NCBI GenBank assembly: GCA_003254905.1 | Contig: QANU01006361.1 | Span: 502,748-566,747 of the forward strand | Direction: 5' to 3' | DNA length: 64,000 nt | From: Nissolia schottii | Taxonomy: Eukaryota > Streptophyta > Magnoliopsida > Fabales > Fabaceae | Part shown: piece by piece, positions 1-12,700 of the stretch | Position numbering within the stretch: the stretch's first letter is position 1 | Layout: every line of letters starts with the position of its first letter | Translations under genes and position numbers: made by a program | Notes under the pieces: model-generated | What the model saw: only the letters and a program-made list of their open reading frames with translations | Databases searched by the model: none | Told to the model about the DNA's origin: nothing

Positions 1-1752
1 TACTATGACGGAATAACCTCGCACCTCCAGGTGGTCCTCTGTGACCCCTGTGGTGGGCTTCCACCTGTCGTGTGCCCCCTCGGGACCCCTCGACAGTGGG
101 CGGATATTGTACCCCCACCTAGGCTTGCCCCCGTACGACAATGCAAAGGCGTAGTAACCGCACACCCCCAGGTGTGCCATATCGACACCACCTGTGGCGG
201 GCTTCCACATTTAGGATGCCCCTCGGACCTCCTGAAGTGGGCTCATAGTGTGGCTCACGTGATCACGGCCATTTTTCATCATATGGCATTTAGCCTTTTC
301 AACCTTTTGGCATTTAGCCTTTTCTCAGTATTGGGCCTTTAGCCCTTTTTCAGCATCTCTGACATTCATGTACCTGCAACATGGCATACTTGTTTCTCTA
401 TGTTTCAATTCATTTCATTTCCTTTCTTTATCTCATTATTACTTATAATTCTCTAACCATTGCTTTATCATGAATGCATGGAATGCTTCATATACAACAT
501 GTAATTAATATATTCACAACATTCTCCTCCTATACTCACCTAATTCAACTATCAATCCTAAGATAGCAAGTAAATATTAAAATATACACTTCAAAGGTTT
601 CCATAAAATTTCCTGGTCTCAAATCATTACAACGGTAACTACGCTTTCACTCAACGACTGGAGCCTTCGGCATTTAGCCCAAAAGCCCCCTGGACCGCCG
701 CTCAGCGCGCCGCTCAGCGGACCGCTCAGCGCGGCGCTTAGCGCGCTCTGACGCCTTGTAAACTGCAGAAATTGGTTTTCTCTCTTTTCTCCCCCCTTTT
801 TCCATGACACTTGCCTGAACTTTTCACCCCTCTTTAACATACAATAAACCTATCTAATCCAGGTCACAGGACCCTTCAGAATTGTCTTCCTAAGCCTAGC
901 ATCAATTCTAGCAATTATAGGCATACATGCATAGAGACATACATACACACAAGTAAGCACACAATTCCTCACAATCACCAAAGAGGTGTTAAACTAAAGA
1001 TTACCCCACCTCCTAGAGAGCTTGTTGATACTAGAGGAAGGATAGAATCAAGCCTTGCTTGCTTGATTGCTTGAGGTTTCCTTTTAACCTAAAAATGAAA
1101 ACCTTGAGTGATTATGGAACCTAGGTTAGGGAAACTTTGATTCACCAAGAGAGAAGAAAATAATCTTACTTGCTTGTGCTTCTCCTTGCTATGTCTATGA
1201 TTTGAAAACTAAGAGAGCTTAAGGAAGGTGAAGATGGATGAGGATGATGAGCTTTGATGGCTTTAGGTTTAGGTTTTTAGGAAAACTTTGGAGGAAGAAA
1301 AGTGAGAGAAGTTAGTGTCTGTGTGTGTGTCTCGTGGGTTTAGTGGCCTTTGGCCCTAGAGTCTTCTTATTTCTCCCTGTATAGTTTTGATCGTCTTCGT
1401 TCATTAACTATTTATGTCCGAATGTCCTAAAAATATTTCGGACATACCGGTGCGACCTAGAAATTTTCCTTGTTCATATTTAAATCTTTCTTGAATTATT
1501 CTCACCTTATTTTCATATTAGTGTATTTTACAGACTCCTTCGAGTCACACTTAAGCTCTAAAAATAGCCTAATACTAACCCAAACGTCACCAAACGTCAC
1601 GAGATCGCAAAATTATTATTTTTACCTAATACGATAGACATTAAGTAAATTCTGTGAATTTTATTCCATTTTTATCTCATCTTTTCCTTATTAACATGTT
1701 CTTAATTATTTATTAAGTGAAATTTTTAGCGAAGGAAAAACTTGGGTTGTCA
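1..1752 (-). mobile_element. Ty3/gypsy-type LTR, minus orientation, cut by window start
   Basis: Read on the minus strand the segment starts TGACAACCC at 1752, a typical LTR start. It runs through AT-rich sequence into a GC-rich stretch with short GCTCAGCG-like repeats (about 690-750). Near 280-330 there are repeated CATTTAGCCTTTTC-type blocks, and at about 20-260 a roughly 144-bp unit is present twice. No coding sequence is credible inside; the small reading frames are chance. It abuts the 5' part of a copia gag at 1753, so it probably inserted into that older element. Whether it is a solo LTR or the end of a full element cannot be seen because the window cuts it. The gypsy assignment rests on general resemblance to legume LTRs and is an inference. 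Confidence 0.5.
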
Positions 1753-3224
1753 TATCACCAGACCTGATTATCACTCCTGGCACATTCTGTGCGCGTTTTC
1801 TCATCTTGAAAAACAAGTTTGGTTTCCTCGGTGGAACCATCACGGAGCCAGACCGATCTAACCCTTTGTATCCCTTGTGGGAAAGATGCAACAACTTAAT
1901 TGGCTTGTCAAAATTCAACAAATGTTTGGATCAACCTTAGAGAGCGATTCTCTCAAGGTGATCTCATGAGAATTGGAAAATTGCAACTCCAACAAGGAGC
2001 TCTATCATTTAGTGAATTCTTCACCGAGCTCACAGACCACCTCTGGGAAGAACTTGAGCATTACCGACTTGTTCTGAGGTGCGTGTGTCACGTGCGTTGT
2101 AGTGTTGCTGCTTCTCGTCGACAAGAAGACTAAGTTTTTCACTTCCTCTATGGCCTTAATAATAATTCATTTGCGGAAGATCCTTCTCATGGATCCTATC
2201 CCTTCACTTAAGAATGACAACAGCAACTTCTTCTCCCTGAAGATGGAAACGTCGTGAGCCCGTTGCTGCTACTCCTTTCGTAAGTGAAACAGAGAGAGTA
2301 ACTGTTGGTGGTGACAAGAAACAGTTCAACCAATTTTCAGCGCCACTCTTCACTCCTGGTGCCACTCCAACAAACAGGGATAGCAGAGTCTCTATCTCTA
2401 TCTCCGGCTCTGGCTGCGGCTGCTTCCGTTAGTACAGTTTCAGGAACCTTCTTCTTTCCCACAACAACAATGTAAGTTAACCCAATTTGGCCCAATCCCT
2501 AGCCCATGGATCTTTGATTTAGCTATTAATGACCACATATGCAATGACCTCTCACACTCCGCAACCTACTTCCGCATCAGGCCCATCTCGGTACATCTAC
2601 CGATTGGTGCATCTGTGCTAGCCCAACATATGGGGACTATATGTTTCATATCCAATTTTTTCTTACAAATGTTATTTTCTTACCACATTTTAAATATAAC
2701 TACTTCAGTTTCCCAGCTTACATCACATTTGAATTTATCTGTGACTTTTTCCCCTTCAAAATGTTTTTGTCCAGGAGAGCAAGTCCTTGAGGATGATTGG
2801 TTTTGGTAGGAAAGTGCATGGATTATACCACATGGATCCCAATCCTGTCCAACACTACTCAACCCACCATTCCCTCCCCGTGATCTGTGGCACTACTGAT
2901 TGGGGCATTTGTCTCCTACTAGATTGCTTCTATTGAAATCAAAATTCCCATACGTTAGTTTTAATGTTGATACACATGTTTTATGTTTTATGTGATATTT
3001 GTTAATTTGTGCATCAAAAACGTCTACCTTATACTCTTAGTACAAAGTCCCGCTGAACATGCTTTTGATTTAATCCATTTTAATATTTGGGGGGCCTTTT
3101 CCCCACCTTCCTTAACCATAAGTATTTTCTAATTGTTGTAGATGATTATAGTCGGCATACTTGAATTTTTCTCTTACAATCAAAATCTGAAGTTGCACAC
3201 AACATTATAGATTTTATTGCTTTT

Positions 3225-3479
3225 ATGGATGTTCATTTCAATCATAAAATTAAATTTGTTCGCACTCATAATGGTCCCAAATTTGCATTTGAAAATTTTT
3301 ACTCCTCCAAAGGAATTATTCCCCAACTCAATTGTCGTGAAACGCCACAACAAAATGGTCACGTTGAGTTTAAACACCAACACATTTTAAATGTTGTTCG
3401 TGCTTTGATGTTTCAATCACACCTTTCTAAATGTTTTTGGTCTTATGCCATTTTGCACACGGTGCATCTCATCAACTGA
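3225..3479 (+). pseudogene. Copia integrase core remnant
   Basis: An 84-residue open stretch reads like the second half of a copia integrase catalytic core: VRTHNGPKF, then GIIPQLNCRETPQQNGHVEFKHQHIL. Family knowledge: the core carries a D-D-E triad, with the second D in an S-D-N-G context and the E in G-x-V-E-R-K-H. Here the E-containing block survives (GHVEFKHQ), but the D is replaced by His and the Arg of V-E-R-K by Phe. Upstream sequence back to about 3030 is the same domain in broken frames. It is part of the decayed copia element and not a gene. Confidence 0.8.
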
Positions 3480-4655
3480 GTTCCTTCACCTCTCTTACAT
3501 AATCTTTCTCCTTATAAATTAATTTTTTATAAAATCCAATCTTACAATTTTTTAAAACATTTTAGTTGTTTGTGTTTTACAGAGTGTTAACCATCGTCAT
3601 AAATTTGACTCTAGAACCCAAAAGGGCATTTTTCTTGGATACAAAAAGGAATGAAAGGATACATTTTTTATGATCTCAATTCTAGAGCAATATTTGTGAC
3701 ACAAAATGCCACTTTCAATGAGACCATTTTCCCTTACCCACAGCCCACACCATCCAATACCCCACCACATCCAAATCACGCACTTTTCCATAGTCCATTA
3801 AATGATCCTTTTCTACCCTAGCCCAATCCTACTAACCCACCAAGTCCACTAACTTCCCTTCCTGCCACTAAACCCATCTCAATACCTCATGTAACCCACC
3901 AAGCAAGCCCACACGTGCCTTCCCCATCTCCCTCATTTAACTCCCCTCCTCCTAAAACAGTCCACTCACACCACTCCCCTAACATTTCTTCATCTCATCC
4001 TTCCGCAGCCTCCCCTATCTGCCCCACTCGCATCCGCAAACCTCCAGAATACCTACGAGATTATGTGTGCTCTGTTCCTGTTTCTTTGCCTACTACTCCA
4101 ATCAACTTTGGGACTTCCTATCCCATTGGCAACTTTGTTAGCTATGCTAATCTCTCTTCAACTCACAAAGCCTTGCCATTTTCACGAGAAGGAACCTGCA
4201 ACTTATACTGAAGCTAGCAAACTGGATTTTTGGCGTAAGGCCATGGAGACCGAAATCATTTCTCTAGAATAGCATAGTACCTGGTCTCTGGTCGATCTGC
4301 CTCCCAATGTCTCCCCCATTGGTTCTAAATTGGTCTACAAGATCAAATGGCGTGCCGATGGATCTTTCGAATGGTAGAAAGCGTGTTTAGTTGCCAAGGG
4401 TTATTCTCAAACAGAGGGCATTGATTATTTTTACACATTCTCTCCTCCACGGTTCGTGCTTGCTTAGTTGTGGCCTCCGTTAACAATTAGCACCTTCATC
4501 AACTGGCATGTCAACAATATTTTCCTTCACGATGATTTGAATGAAAATGTGTATATGAAAATTCTCCTTGGTGTCACTCCCTCGCGGCCAAATCAAGTGG
4601 GTACATTGATGAAATCTCTTTATGGCCTTAAACAAGCCAGCCTATAGGTTTGGAA

Positions 4656-5364
4656 TAGGGGTGTACAAAACTCGGTCCGACCCGTTAACTCGAAATGACT
4701 AAAGCATTCAACCCAAAGATGATTGGGTCTATTCGGGTTTAGGACCAGATTTGGGTCTTTAAAATTGGTGCGGTCCAAATATAGGGTCAAACAATAAGGG
4801 CAAACTCGGCCTAACTCGACCCATTTACATTTTATGGTGCAACATTTTTTGGATAATCTATTATAGTTAAACCATATGTCTATTTTGGTGTATAAAAAGT
4901 ATAAATCTAGCACATGAAGTATCAATTTTCTTAGTTTACTCATTGTAATGAGTGCAACCATTATTTTTTGTAATTTGTGTTGTGCACTAAAACTATGAAA
5001 ATTTGACGGGGAATGTTAAGCTTAGAAATTTTATGTCATTTTGTTGTTGTGTTTGAAATTAATGAGTGTTTAGTTAGGAACTATGATGCTTATTCAAATA
5101 GAAAGCAAAATGATAAATGAAATAATTGGTTTGCAATGTTTTCAATTTCATCTTTTAATGGATGCCATTTTTTATTTTTTGGTTTGAGATAACATTGGCC
5201 CATTTTAGGCTCAGTCCAAACCTGGGTTTTAACTCGGCCCAAAGGGGATTAGGTCTATTTGGATCTAGGGTCGGGTTTGGGTCTTCAAAATTGGCTCGGT
5301 CCAAATATAGGGTCGGGTTTAGGTAAATGCAAAGCCGACCCAACTTGGCCCATGTACACCCCTA
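4656..5364. mobile_element. Non-autonomous hAT-like element inside copia pol
   Basis: The 709-bp insert has inverted ends TAGGGGTGTACA and TGTACACCCCTA. The flanks GTTTGGAA (4648-4655) and GTTTAGAG (5365-5372) match at 6 of 8 positions, fitting a decayed 8-bp hAT target duplication. It splits the copia reverse transcriptase just after the YGLKQAS motif, which fixes the insertion point independently. The subterminal regions are rich in GGGTC/GACCC words in opposite orientation. No transposase is visible; the minus-strand frames of 113 and 62 residues are chance frames through these repeats. Confidence 0.75.
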
Positions 5365-5527
5365 GTTTAGAGAGCTCTCCTATTTGTTGCTCACACGTGG
5401 CTATAGTCCTCACCTAGTGATCCATCTCTTTTTCTAAAGTTCACTGTTGTTTATGTAACTATGTTGCTTTTATATGTTGATGATGTTGTTCTTGCAAGAA
5501 ATTGTCTTCAAGAGTTTGCTTTCATAA

Positions 5528-5796
5528 TGTTGAAGCGAAGAGAGAATGGAAGTAAGGGAAAACGTAAATGGAAATAGAGAAAAACAGAGAGAAAGTGAAA
5601 GAAATTTCTTGACTCTGAATTGATTGGTTAATTTATACATGTGCTCTTGGTATTTATACCAAAGCTAGATACATTGAGAGTGTCTAGATACATTTGAGAG
5701 ATAATTAACAACTCTCTAACAACTCTAACATTCTAATTGTGTAATCACCATTGCCACATCAGCAATGATTAGTTATTCTTCTAGCACTCTCTAACA
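5528..5796 (+). mobile_element. Solo LTR, 269 bp, with 5-bp target duplication
   Basis: The insert begins TGTTGAAGCG and ends CTCTCTAACA (TG...CA). It is flanked on both sides by the perfect 5-bp repeat CATAA (5523-5527 and 5797-5801). Removing it and one repeat restores the copia reverse transcriptase reading across ...EFAFIKAQLDNQF, so the boundaries are exact. It contains a TATTTATA-like box near 5650. Its small size suits a short copia or TRIM-type LTR. A solo LTR arises by recombination between the two LTRs of a full element. The source family is not identified. Confidence 0.85.
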
Positions 5797-7000
5797 CATA
5801 AAGGCCCAATTAGACAATCAATTCAAAATCAAAGATTTAGGGTGCCTCACTTATTTTTTGGGCCTTGAAGTGGCTCATTCCCTCTCTGGTGTTACTATTT
5901 GCCAACAAAAATTCTGTTTGGATTTATTCTATGATGTTGGTTTCTTGGACTCAAAACCAGCCCAAACTCCATCTATTGTAGGCTCTCGTTTCATTCAAGA
6001 TTCTGATACTGCTTTCTCTGATTTCTCAACATATCGATGTCTTGTTGGTTTCCTTATATAGCTTAATTGCACACGACCTAATATCTACTTCGCTACACAA
6101 CAACTCAGTTAGTTCATGGCAGCTCCTACAATGGCTCACTTCAAGGTTGGTCACCGTGTTTTTCATTATCTAAAGGCTTCTCATGGCCTTGTTTTACTTT
6201 TTCAGTGAGTCTCAACTTCCAAATTCTTGGTTTTAGTGACTTCAATTGGACCACATGCCCCGATTCTCATCGCTCTCTATATGGTTACTACTTCTTTATC
6301 GGTTCTTCTCTTATTTCTTGGCGAACCAAGAAGCAAACCACTGTGTTTCGCTCTTCATCTGAAGCAGAGTGTCACGCTTTAGCCACCGCTACATGCGAAC
6401 TTCAATGGTTGGCCTTTCTTTTTTGAGACCTCCTCATCATTTGCCCACGTAGTCTGAGTCTCTATTGCAACAATCATAGTGCTCTACACATCGTTACTCA
6501 TCCCTTTTTTCATGAATAGACAAAGCATCTTGATCTTGATTGTCACGTGGTTCGTAAATAACTTCAATCGGGTTTAATGCAACTTTTGCCCGTCATCTTC
6601 ACTAAGGTGCTCACTCTCACATCCTTTCAATTTTTCCTTCCTAAGATAGGAATGTTAGATGTCTATTGTCCTCCATCTTATGGGGAGTAATAAAACACAT
6701 GGATGATGCACATAACATGGATGATACACACAAGATTGACATACACTCTTCTAGAAACAAGGCACATATAGACCAAACTACACAGGATATCTGCACCTAA
6801 TTCTGTTAAGGTAACCCGGATATTTTGGGATCCTATTTTGCTACGCTCACAAGCTCTATGAGGACCACTAACACGTGGCACACATATATTCTACCTCCCT
6901 TGTGTATGTAATTTTTGTTTTGCTCCATTTTGTAATTTCTCAAGCTGAATATTATCCAAGCATGAATACAATCAAGTTTTTTCTTCAATTCCCAGTTTAT

Positions 7001-7799
7001 CTATTCCAATAATTGGTGTGCTAGCATGGTTTCCACCATATTTAGTGAACTAGATGACGTCTTGTTCAACACTTGACTTTTCAAACATTTATGTTGTGTT
7101 TATCTTTTCATACAACCTTATTAAAAGAGTTACCGAACACTTCAGATAAAAGATATGAGATCTTGACACGTTGCTCACCTTAGAGTTCAAGGCATCACTG
7201 ATGCGTCATTTATGCTATATAAGTCGTATTGGTTGTATTCTCAGTCTTATTTTAACAAGTTATGTTGTATTAGTTTTTCTTTTTTGGTACCTCTAAAATG
7301 AAACAAACAAAACTAACACCTCAAAAACACAGTTCCTCCAAAATCCTCCCTAAGCAAAGATTGATGAGTAGGAGGAGGTTCTTTGTGACGACCCTAGAAA
7401 TCGTCATTGGCACTCAAAGGAATTGTTCCATTACGAAAGCCTCCTAACTAACGTGCTAATCATGAAAACGCACATCTTTTGTTACGTCATATCAGACTTA
7501 ATAGTATTAATTAATACTACAAAATCAAATTTTATCATATGTTTAGTGTAACATAGTATAGTATAACTTAATATTATCTTATCCATTTTTATCATACAAT
7601 TATTATATTAAATAGTACAATTTTGCCACCAAATCACAAATTAAGCCTAACTTTCGTGATTGTGTTCTCTCCTTCAAACCGCCACTCAACTGCAACCTCT
7701 GCCTTTGTCCACCGCTCACTAATGACCTACTATTCACCATTGCCATCAAAGGCATATAGATGCCTCGACCCACCATTTTTGGCTTATATATAACATGGG
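7001..7799. other. Intergenic, no recognised feature
   Basis: Between the copia 3' end and the CACTA-like repeats I see AT-rich sequence without a convincing coding frame. The missing left end of the CACTA element might lie here, but no CACTACAAGAAA-type terminus is recognisable. Confidence 0.5.
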
Positions 7800-8418
7800 G
7801 AAGAGGCGGTTATTATTCCAAGGCGTTTACCGTTGGACATGTTCGACGGTATTGTGGCAGTTTGTGTTACCGTCAGATTGCTTCGACGGTAACACATACA
7901 ATTGTTGCTTAACATGGGAAGACGTGCTCTGAGGTAGTTACTGTTGGACATAGCCGACGGTAACAGTTGAACGTTGGGCATTTCCTGTTACCTTACCGTT
8001 GGCTTTCTCTGACGTTAAACACCCACATTTATTGCATGGTGGTGCATATTCTGAGAAGATTACCGTCGGATAAAATTGACGGTAACGTACGTGGTTGTTT
8101 CACTCGTGGTGAAGACATGGCAGTTCACAATTGGTGGAAATTTACCATCGGCTCTGTCCAATGGTAATGTTTTTTTTATTATTTTTAACAAAACCTCATA
8201 TTTTTACCATAGGTACAGACTGACGGTAAGTTTTTCGCGCCCTTTCCCACGAACATTTACCGTTGCTCTTGTCGTTGGCTCGAGTGTCCGATGGTAACCT
8301 TATGTCTCTACCCCAGTTCTTTATGAGCGAACCGGTTACCGTTGGAGATATTTTCGTTATCCGCAGCCTCTTGTCCGACGGTAATGGCTGGACGGTAATA
8401 GGCTGCTTTCTTGTAGTG
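7800..8418. mobile_element. CACTA (En/Spm-like) right terminus with subterminal inverted repeats
   Basis: The right end reads TTTCTTGTAGTG at 8407-8418, the reverse complement of the classic plant CACTA terminus CACTACAAGAAA. Upstream of it, at least eight short units pair ACCGTYGGA with a matching TCYGACGGTA a few bases later (for example about 7828-7852, 7870-7894, 7938-7963, 8059-8086, 8208-8228 and 8339-8384). Clustered subterminal motifs that bind the element-encoded TNP protein are a hallmark of CACTA elements. No transposase and no left terminus are visible, so this is a truncated or heavily deleted copy. Apparent ORFs at 7784-8466 run through the repeats and are not genes. Confidence 0.7.
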
Positions 8419-8499
8419 ATTCGTATTGAAACGGTTACCTTAATTAATCGTACAAATTATTTATAACTTCAAAAAAAAAGATTTAGAGTATCAAGTTTT

Positions 8500-9045
8500 T
8501 GCAACTTATATGCTCTAAAACGAGTTAACAAGTCATCGCGACTTAGTTAACATTTGTATTATTAAAACATGTTCAAATATTTTTGAATAAATAAATAAGA
8601 TGCTAATTAAAAAAACAAATGAAATTATTTACACATGGAACAAAAGTTAAGAAAATTTAATTTTGGTTCGACTTGCGCTCCTATGCATCCTTTGATGCAA
8701 TGAGGAACTTGAAGCAACATAGTTCTTTCTAAAAAATATTTGTGTATTGATTAATTTTATAGTTTTTCTTTTTCTTTTGACTTGTGGAGCATGGAGTTGT
8801 CACAACTAAAATGCCCAAAAGATAGAGTTGACAAGCCGCCACAGCTTAGTTAACACTTTGTCATTTATGTTATTCCTTTTACTCCTTTGGCAGTTTTCTA
8901 AAGCATGTGTGTTAATTAATTTGAATTTTTCTTTGAAAATAGGTTTTTTTTTTGTGATTTTCAAAGCGTCAAGCTATCATAACTAAAAATGCTCAGCAAA
9001 AATAGAGTTAACAAATCGTCGCAGCCCGGCTAACCTCTATTATTG
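8500..9045. repeat. Three dispersed copies of a GAGTTAACAA...TTAGTTAACA block
   Basis: A block of about 50 bp recurs at about 8505-8560, 8805-8865 and 8980-9035. Its core is a GAGTTRACAA word, a CG-containing middle (tCGtCGCrgC) and a TTAGTTAACA or similar word, preceded by an AACTAAAATGCtC-like stretch. Spacings are about 300 and 180 bp. The block is itself partly palindromic (GTTAAC at both sides). Nothing shows what it does; it may be a decayed tandem array or the inside of an unrecognised element. Confidence 0.5.
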
Positions 9046-9339
9046 TTATCTCATTCTATTTATGACTCCATTTTTTTAACCCATTTATTTCCCATACACC
9101 GATAAACTTATCTATTCTCTTGCAATTTTAAAAAAAAAATGAAAGATTTACATATCAAACTCACATTCCAACCCAAACATAAGAGAGAAAAACAAATAAA
9201 AAACCTACATCAGCAACCCAACAAAATTTGATAACAAAAATAAAGAACCTAAAAATCAAAAGAGACCAGCCCAAACACAATTAAAAAGCGTAATTAAAAA
9301 AGGAAATACGTAAGGATAAAAAAAATAATTGACCCAGCA

Positions 9340-9780
9340 AAACTCTTAAATCCCTAATAAGGGATAGGAGAGAACATGGATTGAGAGAAAAATCGAAAAG
9401 CGGAACCCAGAGAGAGAAAGAAAATGGAAACCGCATGGAATGAGAGAGAATGGAGGTGGGCTACGGTAGAGGAGGAGGATGCTGTAGTGAGATCCACCTC
9501 TCTCACCGGTGGGGCTTCCTCTCTTGATCTGTTCATGCTCTCTCTCAATCCACTCACCTCTCTTTCTTTTAGCCTCAGATATTTCTCTCAGGTTTGTGAC
9601 TACCACCAAATTTGTCACCGATGAGGCAACGGGCCCCGCCCCCGCCATGGCGGCGGCGGGCTTCTCTCTCTTGACGTTCTGCTACCTAGATCCATCTCTC
9701 TCGGATTCACTCTCATCCTCGCTCTCTGGTTCTCTCTCTCGGCCTCAAGGGCCACCGTCACCATGGATCATAAAATAAAT
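9340..9780. other. GC-richer island of unknown nature
   Basis: This stretch stands out from the AT-rich flanks with many CTCTCTC runs, a GCCATGGCGGCGGCGGGC block near 9645-9663, and overlapping frames on both strands (up to 100 codons on minus, 89 on plus). The composition resembles a plant 5' leader or first exon. I recognise no protein family in any frame, and no intron or downstream exon follows. It could be a captured gene piece or a transcribed leader fragment. I do not call it a gene. Confidence 0.35.
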
Positions 9781-12700
9781 AATAAATAATAAAACAATGG
9801 TCAGACAAAATTGGGTGTTCACAACACCCATAATACCAAGTCACGATTTCTAAAATAATTGTATAAATTAGTGAAAGTCAGTATTAGAAATTTTTTGACA
9901 CTGATGATTGGAAATTCAAACTTCAAAGCACCTTAAACCCTAAACACTAGGTAAGATAAAATTGTAGTCACAAATGACATACCAAACATTAGATAGTATT
10001 AAGAAAATTATATAATGTATTTCTTATATGATGTACCTAACGAGGTTTAAATGCTTTAAGCTTAGATGGAAAAAGAAATAAAACTTGTATACTTAGGTTA
10101 ACTTCTACCAATGAAATTAATTGTTTATTAAATAAATTGAAAATTTTATTTAGATTTTGTAATACAAAACTAAGTTAAATTGTTTATAAAGAAATACTAT
10201 ACTTTTACTCTTTACTTGGTTTAAACGAAAAGAGGAAAGAAATAGGAGGGAGAGAAAATAGATAAAAAAATTTGATTTTTTCTCGCTTGAATAACAACAG
10301 CAAATGGGAGGTAAGAAAACTTTATTGTGGACTTTATAGTGGTTCCACCAAAAGAGTTTTCTCTTTGAAATTGAGAGGAAATGGAGATATAATGTTTTAA
10401 AGTTTAATTTTGATGCACTGATAGTGTAAAAAAATTTACATGATCAACTAATTAATTTATTTTGTTTAAATGATCTTTCAAAAAATATGTGTGATAGTCA
10501 ATCATGTTTACTGATTATAACAATGTACTTTACACTATTAATGCATTCCAATTAAATCCTATGTTTTAATCATAAATTTATAATTTTAACCTTATATCAA
10601 TTTTTTTATTATAAAAGAAATAATAAAAATATAATTTAGATATTAATACATTTTATTCTCTTTCACTTTTCTATTAAACCAGACAAGAGACAAAATATGA
10701 TTTTCTTTGCATCTTCTCTTCTCTTTATTTTTTTCCTCTCATTTTCTCTTCCTATCCAAGCAAAATATTAATAAAAAAAATCCATTAAAAGAGATGAGAA
10801 AACGTGGTAATTTGAAAACATGAGAATCTATAAAACTATCTCATCCAATTCATTTTAAATATATTTTGAACCTTTGTTGTCTTTAATTTTTAATTTTAAA
10901 AATGAATCATATTATTTTTTTAATAATTATAATTAGAGTTATTTTATTTTTTTATTTTACAATAAAAATCACTTACTAAAATATTTTATTTTTTAATTTC
11001 ATTTATTAAATTATTATATTTTTCTCTCATGTCTCTCTGAGTAGGTTAGCCGCCACCCATTATTATGCCGTACAGATTCGAAAACATTTGATGCTACAGT
11101 TTGTTTTTCTTCGGGCGTGTCCTGTAAGATTGTAATCTCACTGTCCATGCGGTAGACTTTAGAGCGAAGATGAGAGGAAATTTCCATCTTTAATCCATTT
11201 ATGTCGCCTTCTCAGCGCCATCACTTTCTGCTGAACGCCCTTTTTTACATAATTTCAGCTACATTAGGATAGCCTGATAACTTACTCCTTCACGCGTCTT
11301 GCGATTCCGTCTCGTTTGGTCTTTCTCATCCTACGGTAAAAAATAGCTCAGATGGCGCGTGAAGTCATGCACACTATCTGGGTCACCGAAATATTGGTCG
11401 CGCAGACACTGTTAAAAAGAAAAATGAAAAAGAAAAACAGAGACGCGCTTGGGTGGCGGCACCGAAATAAAACAAACGATGAGTGGCTAGCAAGTGGTAT
11501 CAAGTTTTGAAACGACGCGTCAAGACCAAGGAAAGGACGCGTGTCGAGCTCTCACTGGTGAAGCTCACACTCCAGAAAGATTCAAAAAATCAAAAGCAAA
11601 TAAGGTCATACAGTGATATCATGAGATAGACGGTCACGTCCGAAGGGTTCGGACAAGTGTTAGAATCGGTCGTCACTATTTATGTATTATCCAATCTAAT
11701 GTATTTTTTAATCTTACATCATTCCACAAATCCGCCTACTGCCGCCTTTCTCAACATGAACTTGGCTTATAATGAGATGCATTTCAGATACTGATATGAA
11801 TGGTTTAATAAAATATTTGGTGGAAGTTTTGTTTTTTCTTTCTCTTAACAATTTATAATTTTATAATATAAATATAATAAATAACTTATTATATGTATGC
11901 ATATACATTTGACAACTTATGTAATTGGTTTTGTTATTAATAGCTACTTAGAAGTGTGTCTCTTGTTCTTTTAAATTTACTCTATTATCTAAACCAGTAA
12001 AGCTCTTTATATACGAGAGACGCAATATCTTTTTTTAGTAAACATAATTCTAACTATTCATTTAGTAAGAAAGAAAGTGTGTATATATATATTCATATGT
12101 TCTCACTTTTCTTTTAGGCATATAATATATATATTTTCATATGTTATCACATTTTTTTTAAGGTATATCTAAAATGTGTTGTTGAAATTATACCTATACA
12201 AGAAAGAAAGTATAGCATTTTTTACAAAATAAACTCAAAATTTATTCCCTCTATTTTTATTTACTTATCCATATTTTTATTTTGATATTTTTCATAAATA
12301 TTTGTTCACTTTTTAAATTTAGACAATATTAATTATTACTTTTATGATATCCATATTAAATACATATAAAAAGTGCAGGAGCAAAGAGGGAGAAAAACAA
12401 TACTAGAACACATTAAATAGGGACAATGTTATATTGTCGACTCTTATATATTATTTTTTTATCTAAAAATTTATCTAAAATTAATTATCATTTAATTATA
12501 TTAATAAATTATTAAATAATATTTTTTTAACTATATCTCTATTTATTATGAACTTTTTATTTTTCATAACACATATCAAAGGATAATTTAATCTAAATAC
12601 CAAAAAAAATTTTTGTTAGGGTACAAAAATCCCCAAAATGAATCTAAAAATGAAAATAATAATACTATCATTGTCTAATATTATATATTATTTTTGACAA

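Larger units (their letters stand above)
1753..7000 (+). mobile_element. Degenerate Ty1/copia retrotransposon with nested insertions
   Basis: Copia protein pieces occur in the expected order on the plus strand but with many stops and frame changes. Gag-like sequence lies at about 1770-2130 (NKFGFLGGTI..., then WINLRERFSQGD...). An integrase core is at about 3030-3480, reverse transcriptase at about 4210-4650 and 5365-6060, and an RNase H region at about 6200-6690 (SWRTKKQTTVFRSSSEAECHA). The reverse transcriptase YVDD box is intact at 5473-5484. In the integrase, the usual Asp of the SDNG-type motif reads THNG, so the enzyme would be inactive even without stops. Sequence from about 6650 to 7000 looks like the 3' LTR. 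The element is interrupted at 4656-5364 and 5528-5796. It is ancient and non-functional. Confidence 0.85.

Noticed and set aside
9346..9778. Overlapping 89- and 100-codon frames
   Set aside because: CT/GA-rich low-complexity sequence; no domain or conserved motif. It is kept only as an unexplained island.
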